Part shown: in pieces, positions 9,655-20,730 of the stretch
How positions within the stretch are numbered: the stretch's first letter is position 1
Layout of the letters: each line of letters begins with the position of its first letter
Assembly (NCBI RefSeq): GCF_947172395.1
Contig: NC_069097.1
Coordinates: 13,314,142 to 13,378,141 of the forward strand
DNA: 64,000 nucleotides
Direction: 5' to 3'
DNA from: Bicyclus anynana
Taxonomy: Eukaryota > Arthropoda > Insecta > Lepidoptera > Nymphalidae
The notes under the pieces: model-generated
What the model saw: only the letters and a program-made list of their open reading frames with translations
What the model was told of the DNA's origin: nothing
Databases searched by the model: none
Program-made: the position numbers and the translations under genes

Positions 9655-9742
9655 CTTACCATCATTAAATCATGACATAACTTGACGTTTCAAAAGCTTG
9701 TAAACTAAGCCTTGAAATAAATAAATTTTGAATTTTATCTCA
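9655..9742 (+). mobile_element. Jockey-like LINE 3' tail fragment
   Basis: Diverged end of the LINE 3' UTR (GACGTTTCAAAAGCTTGTAAAC then AATAAATTTTGAATTTT). The copy at 9745-10069 follows directly, so the second LINE probably inserted into the A/T-rich tail of the first. Confidence 0.7.
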
Positions 9743-9744
9743 GG

Positions 9745-10069
9745 GATTGAGGAACATAGATAAACATTTACTTAGTCGAGGGTACTACAACATTGATGAG
9801 TTCCTTAATGATAAAGATGCTTGGAGGCCATTGGATCAGATTCCACCTTCACACAGGAAGTAAAACTATAAGAAATTGTAATGTTGTCATCAATTGTAAA
9901 TTATACTATTGTATGATTTTTTAAAAAGAGTAATGGTGAGTTTCTTGCCGGTTTCTTCTCAGCAGACCTGCCTTTCGAACCGGTAGTAGAATCTTTACAA
10001 ATAGTCAACTAACGTATCAAAAGTGCTTGTAAACTGAGCCTACTTGAAATAAATGAATTTTGAATTTTA
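9745..10069 (+). mobile_element. Jockey-like LINE 3' end, 5'-truncated
   Basis: Encodes the last residues of the LINE ORF (SRGYYNIDEFLNDKDAWRPL, then DQIPPSHRK and stop), followed by a 3' UTR with TTTCTTGCCGGTTTCTTC and the end GAAATAAATGAATTTTGAA. Confidence 0.85.
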
Positions 10070-10273
10070 AAGGTTTTTAACTAGGGTATACACTATAAAA
10101 GCAAAAATTTGAAAATTCCTTGTCAAACTACGTATTCTGTGGGACAACATAGGTTTGTATCAAGCCTTTAGGGTATGCAGTGGATTTTTGCATCTATGAA
10201 GTCCACGCCACTGGCCACTACAGTGCAGGCCTACCCTATAGGAGACGGGATATGTAGCTAAGGTTCAATACGC
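10070..10273 (+). repeat. Possible repeat body leading into a fold-back
   Basis: A stretch from about 10160 (TATGCAGTGGATTTTTGC, GGAGACGGGATATGTAGC, CAATACGCAGCCC) looks like part of an interspersed element, but no second copy is in the window. Confidence 0.3.
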
Positions 10274-10320
10274 AGCCCTAAGCCCACCAACCCGCATTAA
10301 GGGTTGGTGGGCTTAGGGCT
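10274..10320. repeat. Perfect inverted repeat, 20-bp stem and 7-base loop
   Basis: The left arm AGCCCTAAGCCCACCAACCC is the exact reverse complement of 10301-10320; the loop is GCATTAA. Its short loop and exactness suggest a recent fold-back (template-switch) event rather than a transposon end. Confidence 0.9.
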
Positions 10321-10584
10321 TAGTAATGTAATAATAGGCTAGTTGACAGCTCTTTTAAATGGTTCTTGTTTATTATAGTTCTACTAAATTGAAAAAAAAA
10401 ATATCATATTTTTCAAACGTGATTAGATGAAAAAACTAATTTTTTTTTTTTTTGACAATACGTGACAAAACACTGTCAGCCATGATGGTCTATATTTTCA
10501 CTGTTTCATAACATCACGCTAACAAATCCCTTGTCAAACGTAGCGATTGAAAAAAATATTAGTTACCAATTATTATTAAAGACA

Positions 10585-12225
10585 TTTCCTAGTAGATAAA
10601 GCCCGTACATGGCAACACAGAAATAAATCATAAAATCATTAACTTCTGTTCTCTAGAAATAAACATCGTTTCCTAACTCTTTAAGGACATATCAACTAGG
10701 GTTGATGTAATTTACCTAGCTATTATCACAATTTCTAAAATGGCGGAATACAGTGAGCGAGTGAATGATATAGCTCATTTTTATCGTTCACCCGCTAACT
10801 ATCTAAGTGTAGTTATAGCCCGTACAAGGGGTCATAAAAACAAATCATACGATTTTTTTTAAATCATACACTACTACTTTATAGAAATAAACATCGTTCC
10901 CTAACTCATTAAGGAAAAATATGAACTAGAGTTGATATAATTTAACCTAGCTATTATCACAATTTCTAAAATGGCGGAATACAGTGAGCGAGTGAATGAT
11001 ATAGCTCATTTTTATCGTTCACCCGCTAACTGTATAAGTGTAATTATAGCCCGTACAAGGGGGCATAAAAATAAATCATACGATTTTGTTAAAAAAAATC
11101 ATACACTACTTTCTAGAAATAAATATTGTTCCCTAACTCATTAAGGAAAAATGTGAACTAGAGTTGATGTAAATTACCTAGCTATCACAATTTCTAAAAT
11201 GGCGGAATACAGTGAGCGAGTGAATGATATAGCTCATTTTTATCGTTCACCCGCTAACTGTATAAGTGTAATTATAGCCCGTACAAGGGGGCATAAAAAT
11301 AAATCATACGATTTTGTTAAAAAAAATCATACACTACTTTCTAGAAATAAATATTGTTCCCTAACTCATTAAGGAAAAATGTGAACTAGAGTTGATGTAA
11401 ATTACCTAGCTATCACAATTTCTAAAATGGCGGAATACAGTGAGCGAGTGAATGATATAGCTCATTTTTATCGTTCACCCGCTAACTATCTAAGTGTAGT
11501 TATAGCCCGTACAAAGGGCCTTACAAATAAATCATGCTATTTTTTTTAAATCATACACTACTACTTTCTAGAAATAAATATCGTTCCCTAACTCATTAAG
11601 GAAAAATGTGAACTAGAGTTTATGTAATTTACCTAGCTATTATCACAATTTCTAAAATGGCGGAATACAGTGAGCGAGTGAATGATATAGCTCATTTTTA
11701 TCGTTCACCAGCTAACTATCTAAGTGTAGTTATAGCCCGGTCACAAAAATAAATCATACGATTTTTTTTTCAATCATAAACTACTGCTTTATAGAAATAA
11801 ATATTGTTCCCTAACTCATTAAGGATAAATATGAACTAGAGTTGATGTAACTTACCTAGCTATTATCACAATTTCTAAAATGGCGGAATACAGTGAGCGA
11901 GTGAATGATATAGGTCCTTTTTATCATTCACCCGCTAACTATCTAAGTGTAGTTATAGCCCGTACAAGGGACCTTACAAATAAATCATACGATTTTTTTA
12001 TAAAATCATACACTACTACTTATTTCTAGAAATAAACATCGTTCCCTAACTCTTTAAGGAAATATATCAACTAGGGTTGATGTAATTTACCTAGCTATTA
12101 TCACAATTTCTAAAATGGCGGAATACAGTGAGCGAGTGAATGATATAGCTCATTTTTATCGTTCACCAGCTAACTATCTAAGTGTAGTTATAGCCCGTAC
12201 AAGGAGCCATTTAAATAAATCATAG
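10585..12225 (+). repeat. Tandem array, seven units of about 230 bp
   Basis: The anchor ATGGCGGAATACAGTGAG starts at 10740, 10971, 11199, 11427, 11657, 11880 and 12115, giving spacings of 231, 228, 228, 230, 223 and 235. A partial unit leads in from about 10585. Units two and three are nearly identical across their bodies, showing recent local amplification. Each unit has an imperfect inverted repeat (AGTGAGCGAGTGAATG against CGTTCACCCGCTAACT, about 13 of 16 pairs). Each also has a small ORF starting MAEYSERVND in a good initiation context (AAAATGG), 31 to about 57 codons long. The ORFs end at different points, so coding is unproven. The array is not tied to any named satellite that I recognise. 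Confidence 0.92.
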
Positions 12226-12612
12226 ACCAGTCGGCATTACGGCTGTCATAATAAATATTATTACAACTTTCTAAAAAGCAAGAATTGAGCCCACACCGCC
12301 ATCTGTATGCTAATCGTAAAACGTAACGCCTACGTGATGCTATTTCGGAAACAAATGTATGCAAACTGCCTCACAGTGCATATAAATCTATTAGTGAGTG
12401 AGACGTCAAATTAAATTCATTTATTGGAATGTGTTCTTTTTTTTTAATGAATAAAACATGCGGTGAATTGAAACGGGCGGCGTATCTCTGCTGGTTCTCA
12501 AGACACTGTTTTAACGATGAGAGGTGACGTGAAGCGTCTTCTATCCAATCATTCAATTTGTACAGTTATAGTTATTCTATTTTTGAAAGACTTTTTGGCT
12601 TTCAGTGTAAAA
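12226..12612. other. No gene seen
   Basis: Unique-looking flank of the array; the mixed stretch at 12240-12330 shows no recognised motif. Confidence 0.4.
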
Positions 12613-12690
12613 GCTAAAGTCAAAATCCATTTATTTCAATGAGGCTTAGTTTACAAGCACTATCGAAACGTCAGGTTTATATTATTAGAT
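12613..12690 (-). mobile_element. Jockey-like LINE 3' tail fragment
   Basis: Minus-strand copy of the LINE terminus (AAATCCATTTATTTCAATGA then GGCTTAGTTTACAAGCACT). Confidence 0.7.
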
Positions 12691-13077
12691 AATAGGGATA
12701 ATAATTAGTCGAAAACTTAAAATAAACTTACGAGGGTTCCTTAAAACTTAACCAAGGAGAAGCTTAACTCTTTAATTGCTTTCTTACAGAGAGATCAACT
12801 GTTTGTTAGCAAGTTAGTTTTCAAGTTATTTCCCCGATAATTTGTACAATTATTACAGTTAACATTTAAAACCAGTCAAACAGTGTAAGTTTGCATCCCC
12901 TTTTCTTCTGAAAATTCTTCCGTCGTTCCGTCTTTCGTTGTGAACACAGCCCAAACAACTGGAAGGATATTTGGCATACAGGTAGATGTTATGACGTAGG
13001 TATCCACTAAAAAAGGATTATGAACAATTCTACTCCCAAGGGGAAAAAATAGGGGATGAAAATTTGTATGAAACTTT
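12691..13077. other. No gene seen
   Basis: AT-rich single-copy sequence. Short ORFs on the minus strand show no domain, codon pattern or splice context. Confidence 0.4.
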
Positions 13078-13228
13078 GTCAATTTTGCGGCAATTTGGCT
13101 GAAATTTGGAAAGAAAATAGATTTTCAGGATTAACACATAGGCTTCTTTTCGTCTAGAAAAAGGCCATGGTTTGCGCGGGATTTTGAAAAAGTGAATTCC
13201 ACACAGACGAAATTGCGGCAATTAGTCT
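13078..13228 (+). mobile_element. Helitron remnant
   Basis: Carries CAATTTGGCTGAAATTTGG, GGATTAACACATAGGCT and an eroded 3' end, AGACGAAATTGCGGCAATTAGT, where intact copies have GACGAAGTCGCGGGCGTCCGCTAGT. Confidence 0.7.
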
Positions 13229-13415
13229 AACATAAAAAACTGTATGACTTTTTCAAAAGAGCAACTGTTGAGTTTCTTGCCGGTATCTTCTCAGCAGAAC
13301 CTGCCTTCCGAACCGGTGGTAGAATCTTTACAAATAGTCAACTGACGTGTCAAAAGTGCTTGTAAACTGAGCCTACTTGAAATAAATGAATTTTGAATTT
13401 GAATTTTGAATTGAA
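13229..13415 (+). mobile_element. Jockey-like LINE 3' UTR fragment
   Basis: Severely 5'-truncated copy with GAGTTTCTTGCCGGTATCTT and the end GAAATAAATGAATTTTGAAT. It sits directly at the 3' terminus of the Helitron remnant. Confidence 0.85.
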
Positions 13416-13810
13416 TCAAAATCTTTCTTAAATCTAACTTACAATGTAGTCATACCTATTCGTACTCCATCAATTATTTTGAAATTTTCCTCCACCGCAA
13501 AAACAGAACGAACACTATCAGAAAACCACAAGAAACACACTTGTTTGTACAAGAGGTATAATAATATTTCATAGTCCAGCTATTTAGGTGGCCTGGCAAC
13601 CGCCTAATGTCGGTAACTTAGTATAATGACGATACGCTAGAGTAACCACGTTATGAGTCTAGTTTTAGATTTATTTACTTACTTAGTTTTTTGTTATGAA
13701 TTTAGTTTTATATTTGGCTAGCTAGTTTTGCTACGGACTATGGGGTCCAGGGTACGAATCCTGGGTGAGGACAACAAAACAAAAATGGGATTTTTTTTTT
13801 TTCTTTACCG
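13416..13810. other. No gene; one tRNA-like B box
   Basis: A B-box-like GGTACGAATCC occurs at about 13752, followed by an A-rich then T-rich run; possibly a decayed SINE head, too short to assign. Confidence 0.3.
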
Positions 13811-13843
13811 TGCCGTGATAGCCCAGTGGATATGAACTCGGCC
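13811..13843 (+). mobile_element. SINE family I, 5' fragment
   Basis: Only the head GCCGTGATAGCCCAGTGGAT remains, about 180 bp before a longer copy at 14021. Confidence 0.65.
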
Positions 13844-14020
13844 TAGATACAACAACATATTGATTCGTATTTGATAATTAAATATATATAAAAAATACAA
13901 ATATTTAAAAACAAAAATAATAATAATACAAATATTTCATTAGAGTGGTGGTAACATAAAGCACTCAAAACATAAATCATACGATTTTTCATAAAATCCG
14001 TGAGGTAGATAAATCCGCAA

Positions 14021-14310
14021 GAGCCGTGATAGCCCAGTGGATCTGATCTCTGCCTCCGATTCCGGAAAGGGTAGGTTCGAATCCAGTCCGGGGCATGCAC
14101 CTCCAACTTTCCAGTTATGTGCATTTAAAGAAATTAGATATCACGTGTCTCAAACGGTGAAGAAAATCGTGGGGAAACCTGCATATCTGGAAATTTTCAT
14201 AATTCTCTACGTGTGTGAAGTCTGCTAATCCGCATTAGGCCAGCGTGGTGGACAATGGCCCTCTCATTCTGAGAGGAGACTCGTGCTTAGTAGAATATGA
14301 GTTGAGCCAG
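14021..14310 (+). mobile_element. tRNA-derived SINE, family I
   Basis: Begins GAGCCGTGATAGCCCAGTGG, with B box GGTTCGAATCC at about 14073 and the family I body, then CTCTCATTCTGAGAGGAGAC and a short tail. Confidence 0.87.
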
Positions 14311-14475
14311 GAGTTGGAAAGTTGGCAGTGTTGGTACACCCTCGGAGAGCACGTAAAGTCGTCGGTCCTGCGCCTGATCTTTCATCGGTCGTGTCGGTCT
14401 GCCGTCTCACAGGACTATGAGAGTGAGGGAAAAGAGAGTGCTCCTGTGCTTGCGCACACACTTAAGCACTAAAAC
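14311..14475 (+). repeat. Probable interspersed repeat fragment
   Basis: GC-richer block following the SINE (TACACCCTCGGAGAGCACGT, CTGCGCCTGATCTTTC, ACTATGAGAGTGAGGG, TTGCGCACACACTTAAGCAC). I recall similar blocks as common repeats in Lepidoptera, but no second copy is in this window. Confidence 0.4.
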
Positions 14476-15884
14476 GCCGTGACCGATAAAATTAAAAAAA
14501 AACTTGGTTTATTTGTTTTTACGCTTAGACTAAACCTAGAGCCTGCGTAGCCCGAGATACCATCGATCGTAGATCGTTAGATGGGCCTCAAAGCATCGCG
14601 GAATTGTCATTGGTTTCGCACATTGAGTACGTCATCACACATTTCTCTTTATTCATGTTGTGGCTTGTGTTTTTTTACACTTCCACAATTAACACGAAGG
14701 AATAATTAAGGGATTAAAATGAGAAAAAACAGTAAATATTATTAGTAAAGTCCACTCACAACTCATGTAAGAAAAGCTTATAGTTTCTCAGCCTATGCTT
14801 CTTCATTATGCAAGTATAATAATAATTGGCTAACGAATTATGGAGTTCGTAGCTTTGGAAGATAGCAGATTTTAGGAGTCCAAAATATGTATTTTATGTT
14901 CTTTATCCTTAAATAATGTCAAAATAATAAAAAAATAGGAAGTAAGTACTAGGTATATAAATAAAATAATAATTAAGGATTATCGCAAATATGAAAATAG
15001 CATACCAAGTTGTTTAGATAAAAGCCATCTCTCAAATATATGCAGAACTTAGGTGGTCTGTTATTTCAGAGAATGATAACACAAAAACACCGTTTTGGAA
15101 CCAGTTATTAACCAATTGTGGAATTTAAAAGTTAATTAAAAAGGAAAAAACGTACACCTTGCCAGATTTTGTTCTATATACAACAAATACTTGCCGCCAG
15201 TAGGTATGTGCTTGGGCAATTAATGTTAAAAGAGGCAAAACTTTTAAATTACGGGTACATTTTCATACTTAGTACCTTCATACATTTTATATGGCGATAT
15301 GACCAATTAAATAAAGTAAAAAGTTTATTCAAATGTAACTTACAAATCCAGCAATAAAGTCCAAAATAAATTAACCGTAATAAATTATTACATAGTGGAA
15401 AATTCTGCCCAATTTGGGATCGGGCAAAAAGTTAGACCGCGCAGTCGGGCAGTTTGACACGTGGATGTAAAATTAAATTTTGTACACGCCGGGTAACCAT
15501 GACATAAGGAAATAACAATAAGTATCATATAAATAAATTAAATACTGGCTGTGCCACGCGGTTTTACATGCATAAATATTAATTTTGTGAAAACAACGAA
15601 ATAAAAAGTTCTTATATGATAAAGCAGACTATCATCCCTTCAGGTCTTGAGCTGTAATTAGGAAATAAACGTCTATTAATATGCTAAATTCGTTAACTTT
15701 CTGAAAATTTCTAGTATTATGCGTAGGTAACGCATAAAGGTTCTTAATTTTTCGTTCGAAACTTCTGCAAAGTATCAAAAAACATAAATAAATATGAGGG
15801 AAATCGGCCAAGTCGTACTTATGGCGTGACTAAAGGAAATAGACATTTATTTTTGGTTGGTATGGGTAAAGGAAAGTGTTGTTT
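14476..15884. other. No gene seen
   Basis: AT-rich unique sequence, with a slightly GC-richer patch at 14535-14650 and no domain or repeat that I recognise. Confidence 0.4.
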
Positions 15885-16047
15885 TTTGACCGACTTCAAA
15901 AAAAGGAGGAGGTTCTCAATTCGTCTGTATGTTTTAACATTTTCAAAATAGCCTACCTTGTGTCACAAACAAAATATGAAATGAAAAATTTCAGAATTGG
16001 TCGAGGCGTTCTCGAGTTTTGAGCTTAGCAACACATTTGGTGATCCA
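15885..16047 (+). repeat. Unclassified transposon-like terminus
   Basis: Starts ACCGACTTCAAAAAAAGGAG and GAGGTTCT and ends near TTAGCAACACATTTGGTGAT. The same start occurs at 45413 and inverted at 19943-19978, so it is a dispersed family, possibly a DNA transposon. Confidence 0.55.
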
Positions 16048-16049
16048 TT

Positions 16050-16345
16050 TAAAATATGACATTGATGAGTTCCTTAATGATAAAAATGCTTGGAGACCGC
16101 TGGATTATCTTCCACCTTCACACAAGACGTAAAACTATAAGAAATTGTAATGTTGTCATCAATTGTATATTATAATATTGTATGGTATTTTTTTTAAAAG
16201 AGCTACTGTTGAGTTTCTTGCCGGTTTCTGCTCACCAGAATCAGCCTTCCGAACTGGTGGTAGAATCTTTACAAATAGTCAACTCACGTATCAAAAGTGC
16301 TTGTAAACTGAGCCTACTTGAAATAAGTTAATTTTGATTTGAATA
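16050..16345 (+). mobile_element. Jockey-like LINE 3' end, 5'-truncated
   Basis: Contains IDEFLNDKNAWRPLDYLPPS-like coding, TTTCTTGCCGGTTTCTGC and the end CTTGAAATAAGTTAATTTTG. Confidence 0.83.
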
Positions 16346-16454
16346 AAAGTAAAGAGTTTTTATGTTCGACTGTATGTATGTTTTTATTTGTATATCCCCA
16401 GCACGCATCTCTAACTTTTCGGAACTATTACATTGTACAATCACCATTTTCTAT

Positions 16455-16625
16455 AACAAGGACGATATCAAGAGTCGGACCGTGGAGTTTGGAAGTCCCT
16501 ATAAACGCCTATGTCCTGGAGTGGATATCGATCGGCTGTTGATGATGATGATGATGATAATGATGAAGATGATGATAATAATGATGGTGATGATGCTGAT
16601 GGTGATAATGATAACAGTGAAAGAA
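16455..16625 (+). mobile_element. RTE-like LINE 3' end with (GAT)n tail
   Basis: Short remnant (GACGATATCAAGAG, GTTTGGAAGTCCCTATAAAC, GTCCTGGAGTGGATATCGAT) aligned with the end of the 49021-49415 copy. The (GAT)n-rich tail at about 16540-16620 is the 3' simple-repeat tail of this family. Confidence 0.75.
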
Positions 16626-17140
16626 AACATCGTGTTAAAACCAGCATGCCTCAAGAGTTATCCATAAAGGTTTCGAAGGCGTGTGAAATCTAGCAATACG
16701 CATTTAACCTACTCAGTGGACGTTTTGAGAAATTAATACCATAAATAAAAAAACTGCTTAAAAAGGTTTTCAAATAAAATTGTTTATTCGTTAGTTTATA
16801 TATTTATTGTACAACACAATGCAGGTAAAAACGCAAAAGCATTATCTACCTATTTGACCTTTCGTGATGTGGACAGAGTTAAGAAGTGCGTAGTTAGAAA
16901 TGATGAAAACAAGAAAGAAAAAATATTTAAAAACTTGTTTGACCGGAATCACACCTGATGGCACGAGTGCATAAATGCGTAGGTTGTAACGACGCCTTCT
17001 CATATTCTAAACTATTTAAATTTCAATTCATTCTGATTGCTTTTCGAGTAAAAGGTTAAAAAAAGCCAAAAAAGAATCGTTTTTTCCTGTTCTGCTATCT
17101 ATGGAAATAACAAATTCATATACTGTTCGATACAAGTACC
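16626..17140. other. No gene seen
   Basis: AT-rich sequence; 16640-16720 may be an eroded SINE family I tail (GAAAACATCGTG, GTGTGAAATCTAGCAATACG). Confidence 0.35.
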
Positions 17141-17463
17141 GCCATATCACCGTATCAATGATACGAGGTCCCCGGACTACAGCGGCCCCTTACGTGTGAA
17201 AGCCTATTCTGGTGGTCCTTCCCAAAAAAAAAAAAACAAAGAAGGGCGGAAATGACAAAAGTAAAAAAGCAAATTTATGGTGAAAGAGTTACTATGGCAG
17301 AGTGAATCAAACCTAGAGATTTTTCGGGATTTACCGCTCGTCTATTGGGCCCTCTAACTAATTTTGATACAGGGCCTTTTTCGGGATTTGCCGCTCGTCT
17401 ATTGGGCCCTCTAATTTATTAATTTTATTAATTTTGATACAGGGCCTCTCACGTTACACCACT
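17141..17463 (-). repeat. Degenerate element with GGGCCC motifs
   Basis: The right edge reads GTTACACCACTGGA, so on the minus strand the element starts TCCAGTGGTGTAAC. A block with CGCTCGTCTATTGGGCCCTC and TTTTGATACAGGGCCT occurs twice (about 17319-17377 and 17378-17450). The CAGTGG(C/T)GTA start and GGGCCC motifs are shared with 60554-62062. Confidence 0.5.
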
Positions 17464-18194
17464 GGATGCAAGACAAAATAAGTGACCTTTTATTTACTTG
17501 TACCTTCGGATCATTAATTCACAGCGACTATTTACCTCGACTCACGATTCGTAATCCGAAAACTCACGATAGTTTAAATTCTAAAATTACCCACCTGACG
17601 CTGTCGGTATAAATAAATTTGAGGGTCTGGACTCTTTCATAATAACATACAAAATATAATAGAAAAAAATATAACCTACCTATTGTCATCTAAATAATAT
17701 ATTATGTACATTGTACATAATAGTGGGATGGGTAAATCCAAGCTTATTAGAGGGAAAAAAACATAAAACAACAGTGATCGGAAAATAATTACAATCCTGT
17801 GGTTTCCGTCGTAAGACATTTTAATTAAGAAAATCATCACTATGCCATAAATTAACCAATTAATATTTCGAATTAATGTCTAAAAGTAATAACGCATCGA
17901 AGATTGAAATCAATTTTCTATTGATGCACACCGACCATGCATCCGTTGTGTAATAGCAATCTAGCGATTGATTTAGTAATCTTTTTATACATATCAACTA
18001 ACAGACATACCCGACTTCGTCCGTGAATTAATCGTTATCGTAAATATTATCTTTAAATAAAAGATAGATGAATATTTCAACGTGAACTTTAATAGACTAT
18101 AAATTAAAAATTCCAGGCTGCTTAAATCTTTCAGAAAAAATCAGTTCTCCCTCTTTCAGGGTTTATGGAGGGCCGGACTATAGGCAATATTGAA
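17464..18194. other. No gene seen
   Basis: AT-rich unique sequence without recognised motifs. Confidence 0.4.
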
Positions 18195-19110
18195 TAAAAC
18201 CAGCCAAGTGCGTGTCGGGCCACGTGCAGTTTAGGGTTCCGTAGATTAAATTAGCACTTTAAACCGTTATCTAATGCACAAAAATATCGATAACGTTACA
18301 CCGTGGAATAGACAGTTAAAAAATCATCCTCACTTTGAATGTACGAAATGAACCCGAAAAAAATTTCTGTTTACTAAAATATTAACTACTAACTAAACTA
18401 ATTAATATACATAGGTACCTATACCAAATTTAATCTTTCCAGATTAACAGTCTCTGAGTTATCTTACTGACAACTTTATCTTTTTAATTAACAACGGAAT
18501 TAGTAAGTATGCAATTTTCGAAATCCAATTAGGTTTTTTAGGTTGATCGACTATTATTCTTTAAATAGCCATTGCTACTTAGCTCTTATAGTTTTCCTTG
18601 TAATTTTATTACATTTCCTACTTGTGTAATTTTTTTCACGTATTAATAAACAACCGTTTGGCCGGTAGAGTGTGGGGCATTTGACTCTAACAAAAATTAG
18701 CTCTTAATAGCTTAATATTTTACAAACGGATCCCTAAATCGAAAAATGTTGAAAGAAGACCTCTTATATCTTTTAAAGACCTATCTAACAATACTTCACA
18801 CTATAAAATAAACGAGTAAAATAAAATTCATCACCACTTTACATGTAGGAGAGGTAGGTACTTACCCTAATAAATTATTTTTCAAGATTTTACGACTTTG
18901 TTTACATTTTTAATGTACATACTCATGCTAAATTATAGCTTTTTAGTAGTAAAAGTCTCTGCACTAAACCGCGGACAGACGGACTTGGCGAAACTATAAG
19001 GGCTCCTTGTGAACTACGTAACCCTAAAAAGAAAAAATACAGCTCTCCCAGAATAGTATAACAGATTCTTTTTGGGTTCCGTTATCATTTTAACGTTCGG
19101 AACCCTATTC
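18195..19110 (+). repeat. Degenerate interspersed element
   Basis: The left edge, AACCAGCCAAGTGCGTGTCG then TTAGGGTTCCGTAG, and the right edge, GACAGACGGACTTGGCGAAA then GTAACCCTAAAAA, are edge motifs I recall from a common lepidopteran repeat. The body is AT-rich and has no coding capacity. Confidence 0.45.
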
Positions 19111-19419
19111 CTACCTAAAGTAATATTTTTACATTTTATTCTAGGGAGGAATAATAAAAAAAACATTTTTATTCCCAAAACGCAAAGAGTTCTCACGAAA
19201 TTCTTTACAAATCACAACCAATAAATTAAGGAGCTTCCAGAATGTCTGTTCAAATTTATGTGTACCAACCGCAACTGTAGCACTGGGCATTGATTTAAGC
19301 TGTCCACTTGATGGACGGTGGTCGTTATTCGCGCGCGGCAGTACTTTTTGTGCACATTAACTTGTCACCAAAGACTCAGTGTACATTTTAATTTGAAATG
19401 TACCGTGCACTTTTTAACA

Positions 19420-19722
19420 TTTTTTTTTAATTCTTTACAATCCTTGACTACAATCTCACCTGATGGTAAGTGATGATGCAATCAAAGATGGAAGCGGGTT
19501 AACTTGTTCGGAGGAGGATAAAAATCCACACCCCTTTCGGTTTTTACACGACGTCGTACCAATTATCGTACATTACCAACTTTATTCTTAAAATTCTTTG
19601 ACTACAATCTCACCTGATTGTAAGTGATGATGCAGTCTAATATGGAAGCGGGCTAACTTGTAAGAAGGAGGATGAAATTCCACACCCCTTTCGGTTTCTA
19701 CACGACGTCGTACATCGTACAT
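19420..19722 (-). mobile_element. SINE family II 3' half, present twice in tandem
   Basis: Two truncated minus-strand copies (about 19420-19560 and 19575-19722), each followed by the same non-SINE flank ATCGTACATTACCAA. The shared flank means one truncated copy was duplicated in tandem rather than inserted twice. Confidence 0.8.
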
Positions 19723-19742
19723 TACCAATTTGTACAAAACTA

Positions 19743-19921
19743 AACAGCGGTCGCCTGCGACTTCGTCCGCCCTTCTTAAGCCGGCCCTCTCGCAAAATCC
19801 GTTCTTAGCGGACCTCTTCTACCTATAAATTACCTTCTTGCTAACTTTCATCTTTGTACGTCAAGGGGATTTTGAGACTTCGTGATGAGTGAACTTTCGC
19901 ATTTACCTATATATTAAGATA
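19743..19921 (-). mobile_element. Short Helitron
   Basis: The minus strand starts TCTTAATATATAGGTAAATG and CGAAAG and ends in a hairpin with GACGAAGTCGCAGGCGACCG. It is about 180 bp, close in sequence to the copy at 26224-26388, and non-autonomous. Confidence 0.78.
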
Positions 19922-19942
19922 AAACATACATATAACCGAACG

Positions 19943-19978
19943 TAGAACCTCCACCTTTTTGGAAGTCGGTTAAAAATA
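19943..19978 (-). repeat. Transposon-like terminus, inverted copy
   Basis: The minus strand reads AACCGACTTCCAAAAAGGTG then GAGGTTCT, the same end as at 15885 and 45413. Confidence 0.6.
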
Positions 19979-19983
19979 TTAAA

Positions 19984-20165
19984 CCCCGCACTGCAAAGGT
20001 CAGTGTTGAACGACCCCTCACAAAGTGGACTGAGGACATCAAGTGGGTTGCAGAGAGCCGCTGGATGCTGGCGACTCGGGACAGTGTGGTTTCGAAGTCC
20101 CTGCAAGAGCCCTATGTCCAGCAGTGGAGGATGATGAGGATGAAGATGATTGAAAAGATTAAAAA
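19984..20165 (+). mobile_element. RTE-like LINE 3' end with GATGA-rich tail
   Basis: Aligned with the end of the copy at 49021-49415: CAGTGTTGAACGACCCC, TGGACTGAGGACATCAAG, GAGAGCCGCTGGATGC, TATGTCCAGCAGTGGAGGAT, then a GATGAG-type tail. Confidence 0.8.
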
Positions 20166-20730
20166 AAATTATAACATAAAAAATTAAAGCTACACCTAAA
20201 CTATAGAATGACTCTTATTTCAGTGCCTATCCCTTACGGCAAAGGCCTCTACAAACTCATTCCACTGTTTTCTGTCTGCCGGTATTCTTATCGAAAGGGT
20301 CCTAAGGTAATTTTCAGGTCATCCTCCCATTTTTCAAATTAAATTATTGCAATACTAATATTTCGGGAAATAAAAGGCTTGTCTTTTAATTTCTCATTTA
20401 TTAATTTATCCTTTTTTAATATTTAACAATGTTAATAAAAAACAAAATATATTATATCTAATTACTATTACAATTTTTTTAAAAAGTAATTAATTCTCCC
20501 GCTGCGGGATATTTGAGTGCCCAAGCAACCGGTGGTCAGGGCTCCAGAGTGAGGAATCTACTCACAATACGCGCCGTATCGAGAATCACTATCTTCTGTA
20601 TCCAACGCTTGATCCAGCAGTTAAGCGGAAGCTTCATATAGTGTTTGTTGGTCGAAGGCTTTATTATTATACCGTGCTTTTTAGGTAGGTACCATTCATG
20701 CTTTTCGAAGGTAGGTATGGTTAAATCATT
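20166..20730. other. No gene seen
   Basis: 20222-20345 is GC-richer (TGCCTATCCCTTACGGCAAA, CATTCCACTGTTTTCTGTC) and may be an old repeat. The rest is AT-rich. Confidence 0.3.

Noticed and set aside
10585..12225. The 230-bp array as a CRISPR
   Set aside because: Units are contiguous, about 230 bp, with no short repeat and unique spacer pattern, and the DNA is eukaryotic.
16511..16693. Asp-rich ORF at 16.5 kb as an acidic protein
   Set aside because: The Asp run is translation of the (GAT)n tail of a LINE remnant.
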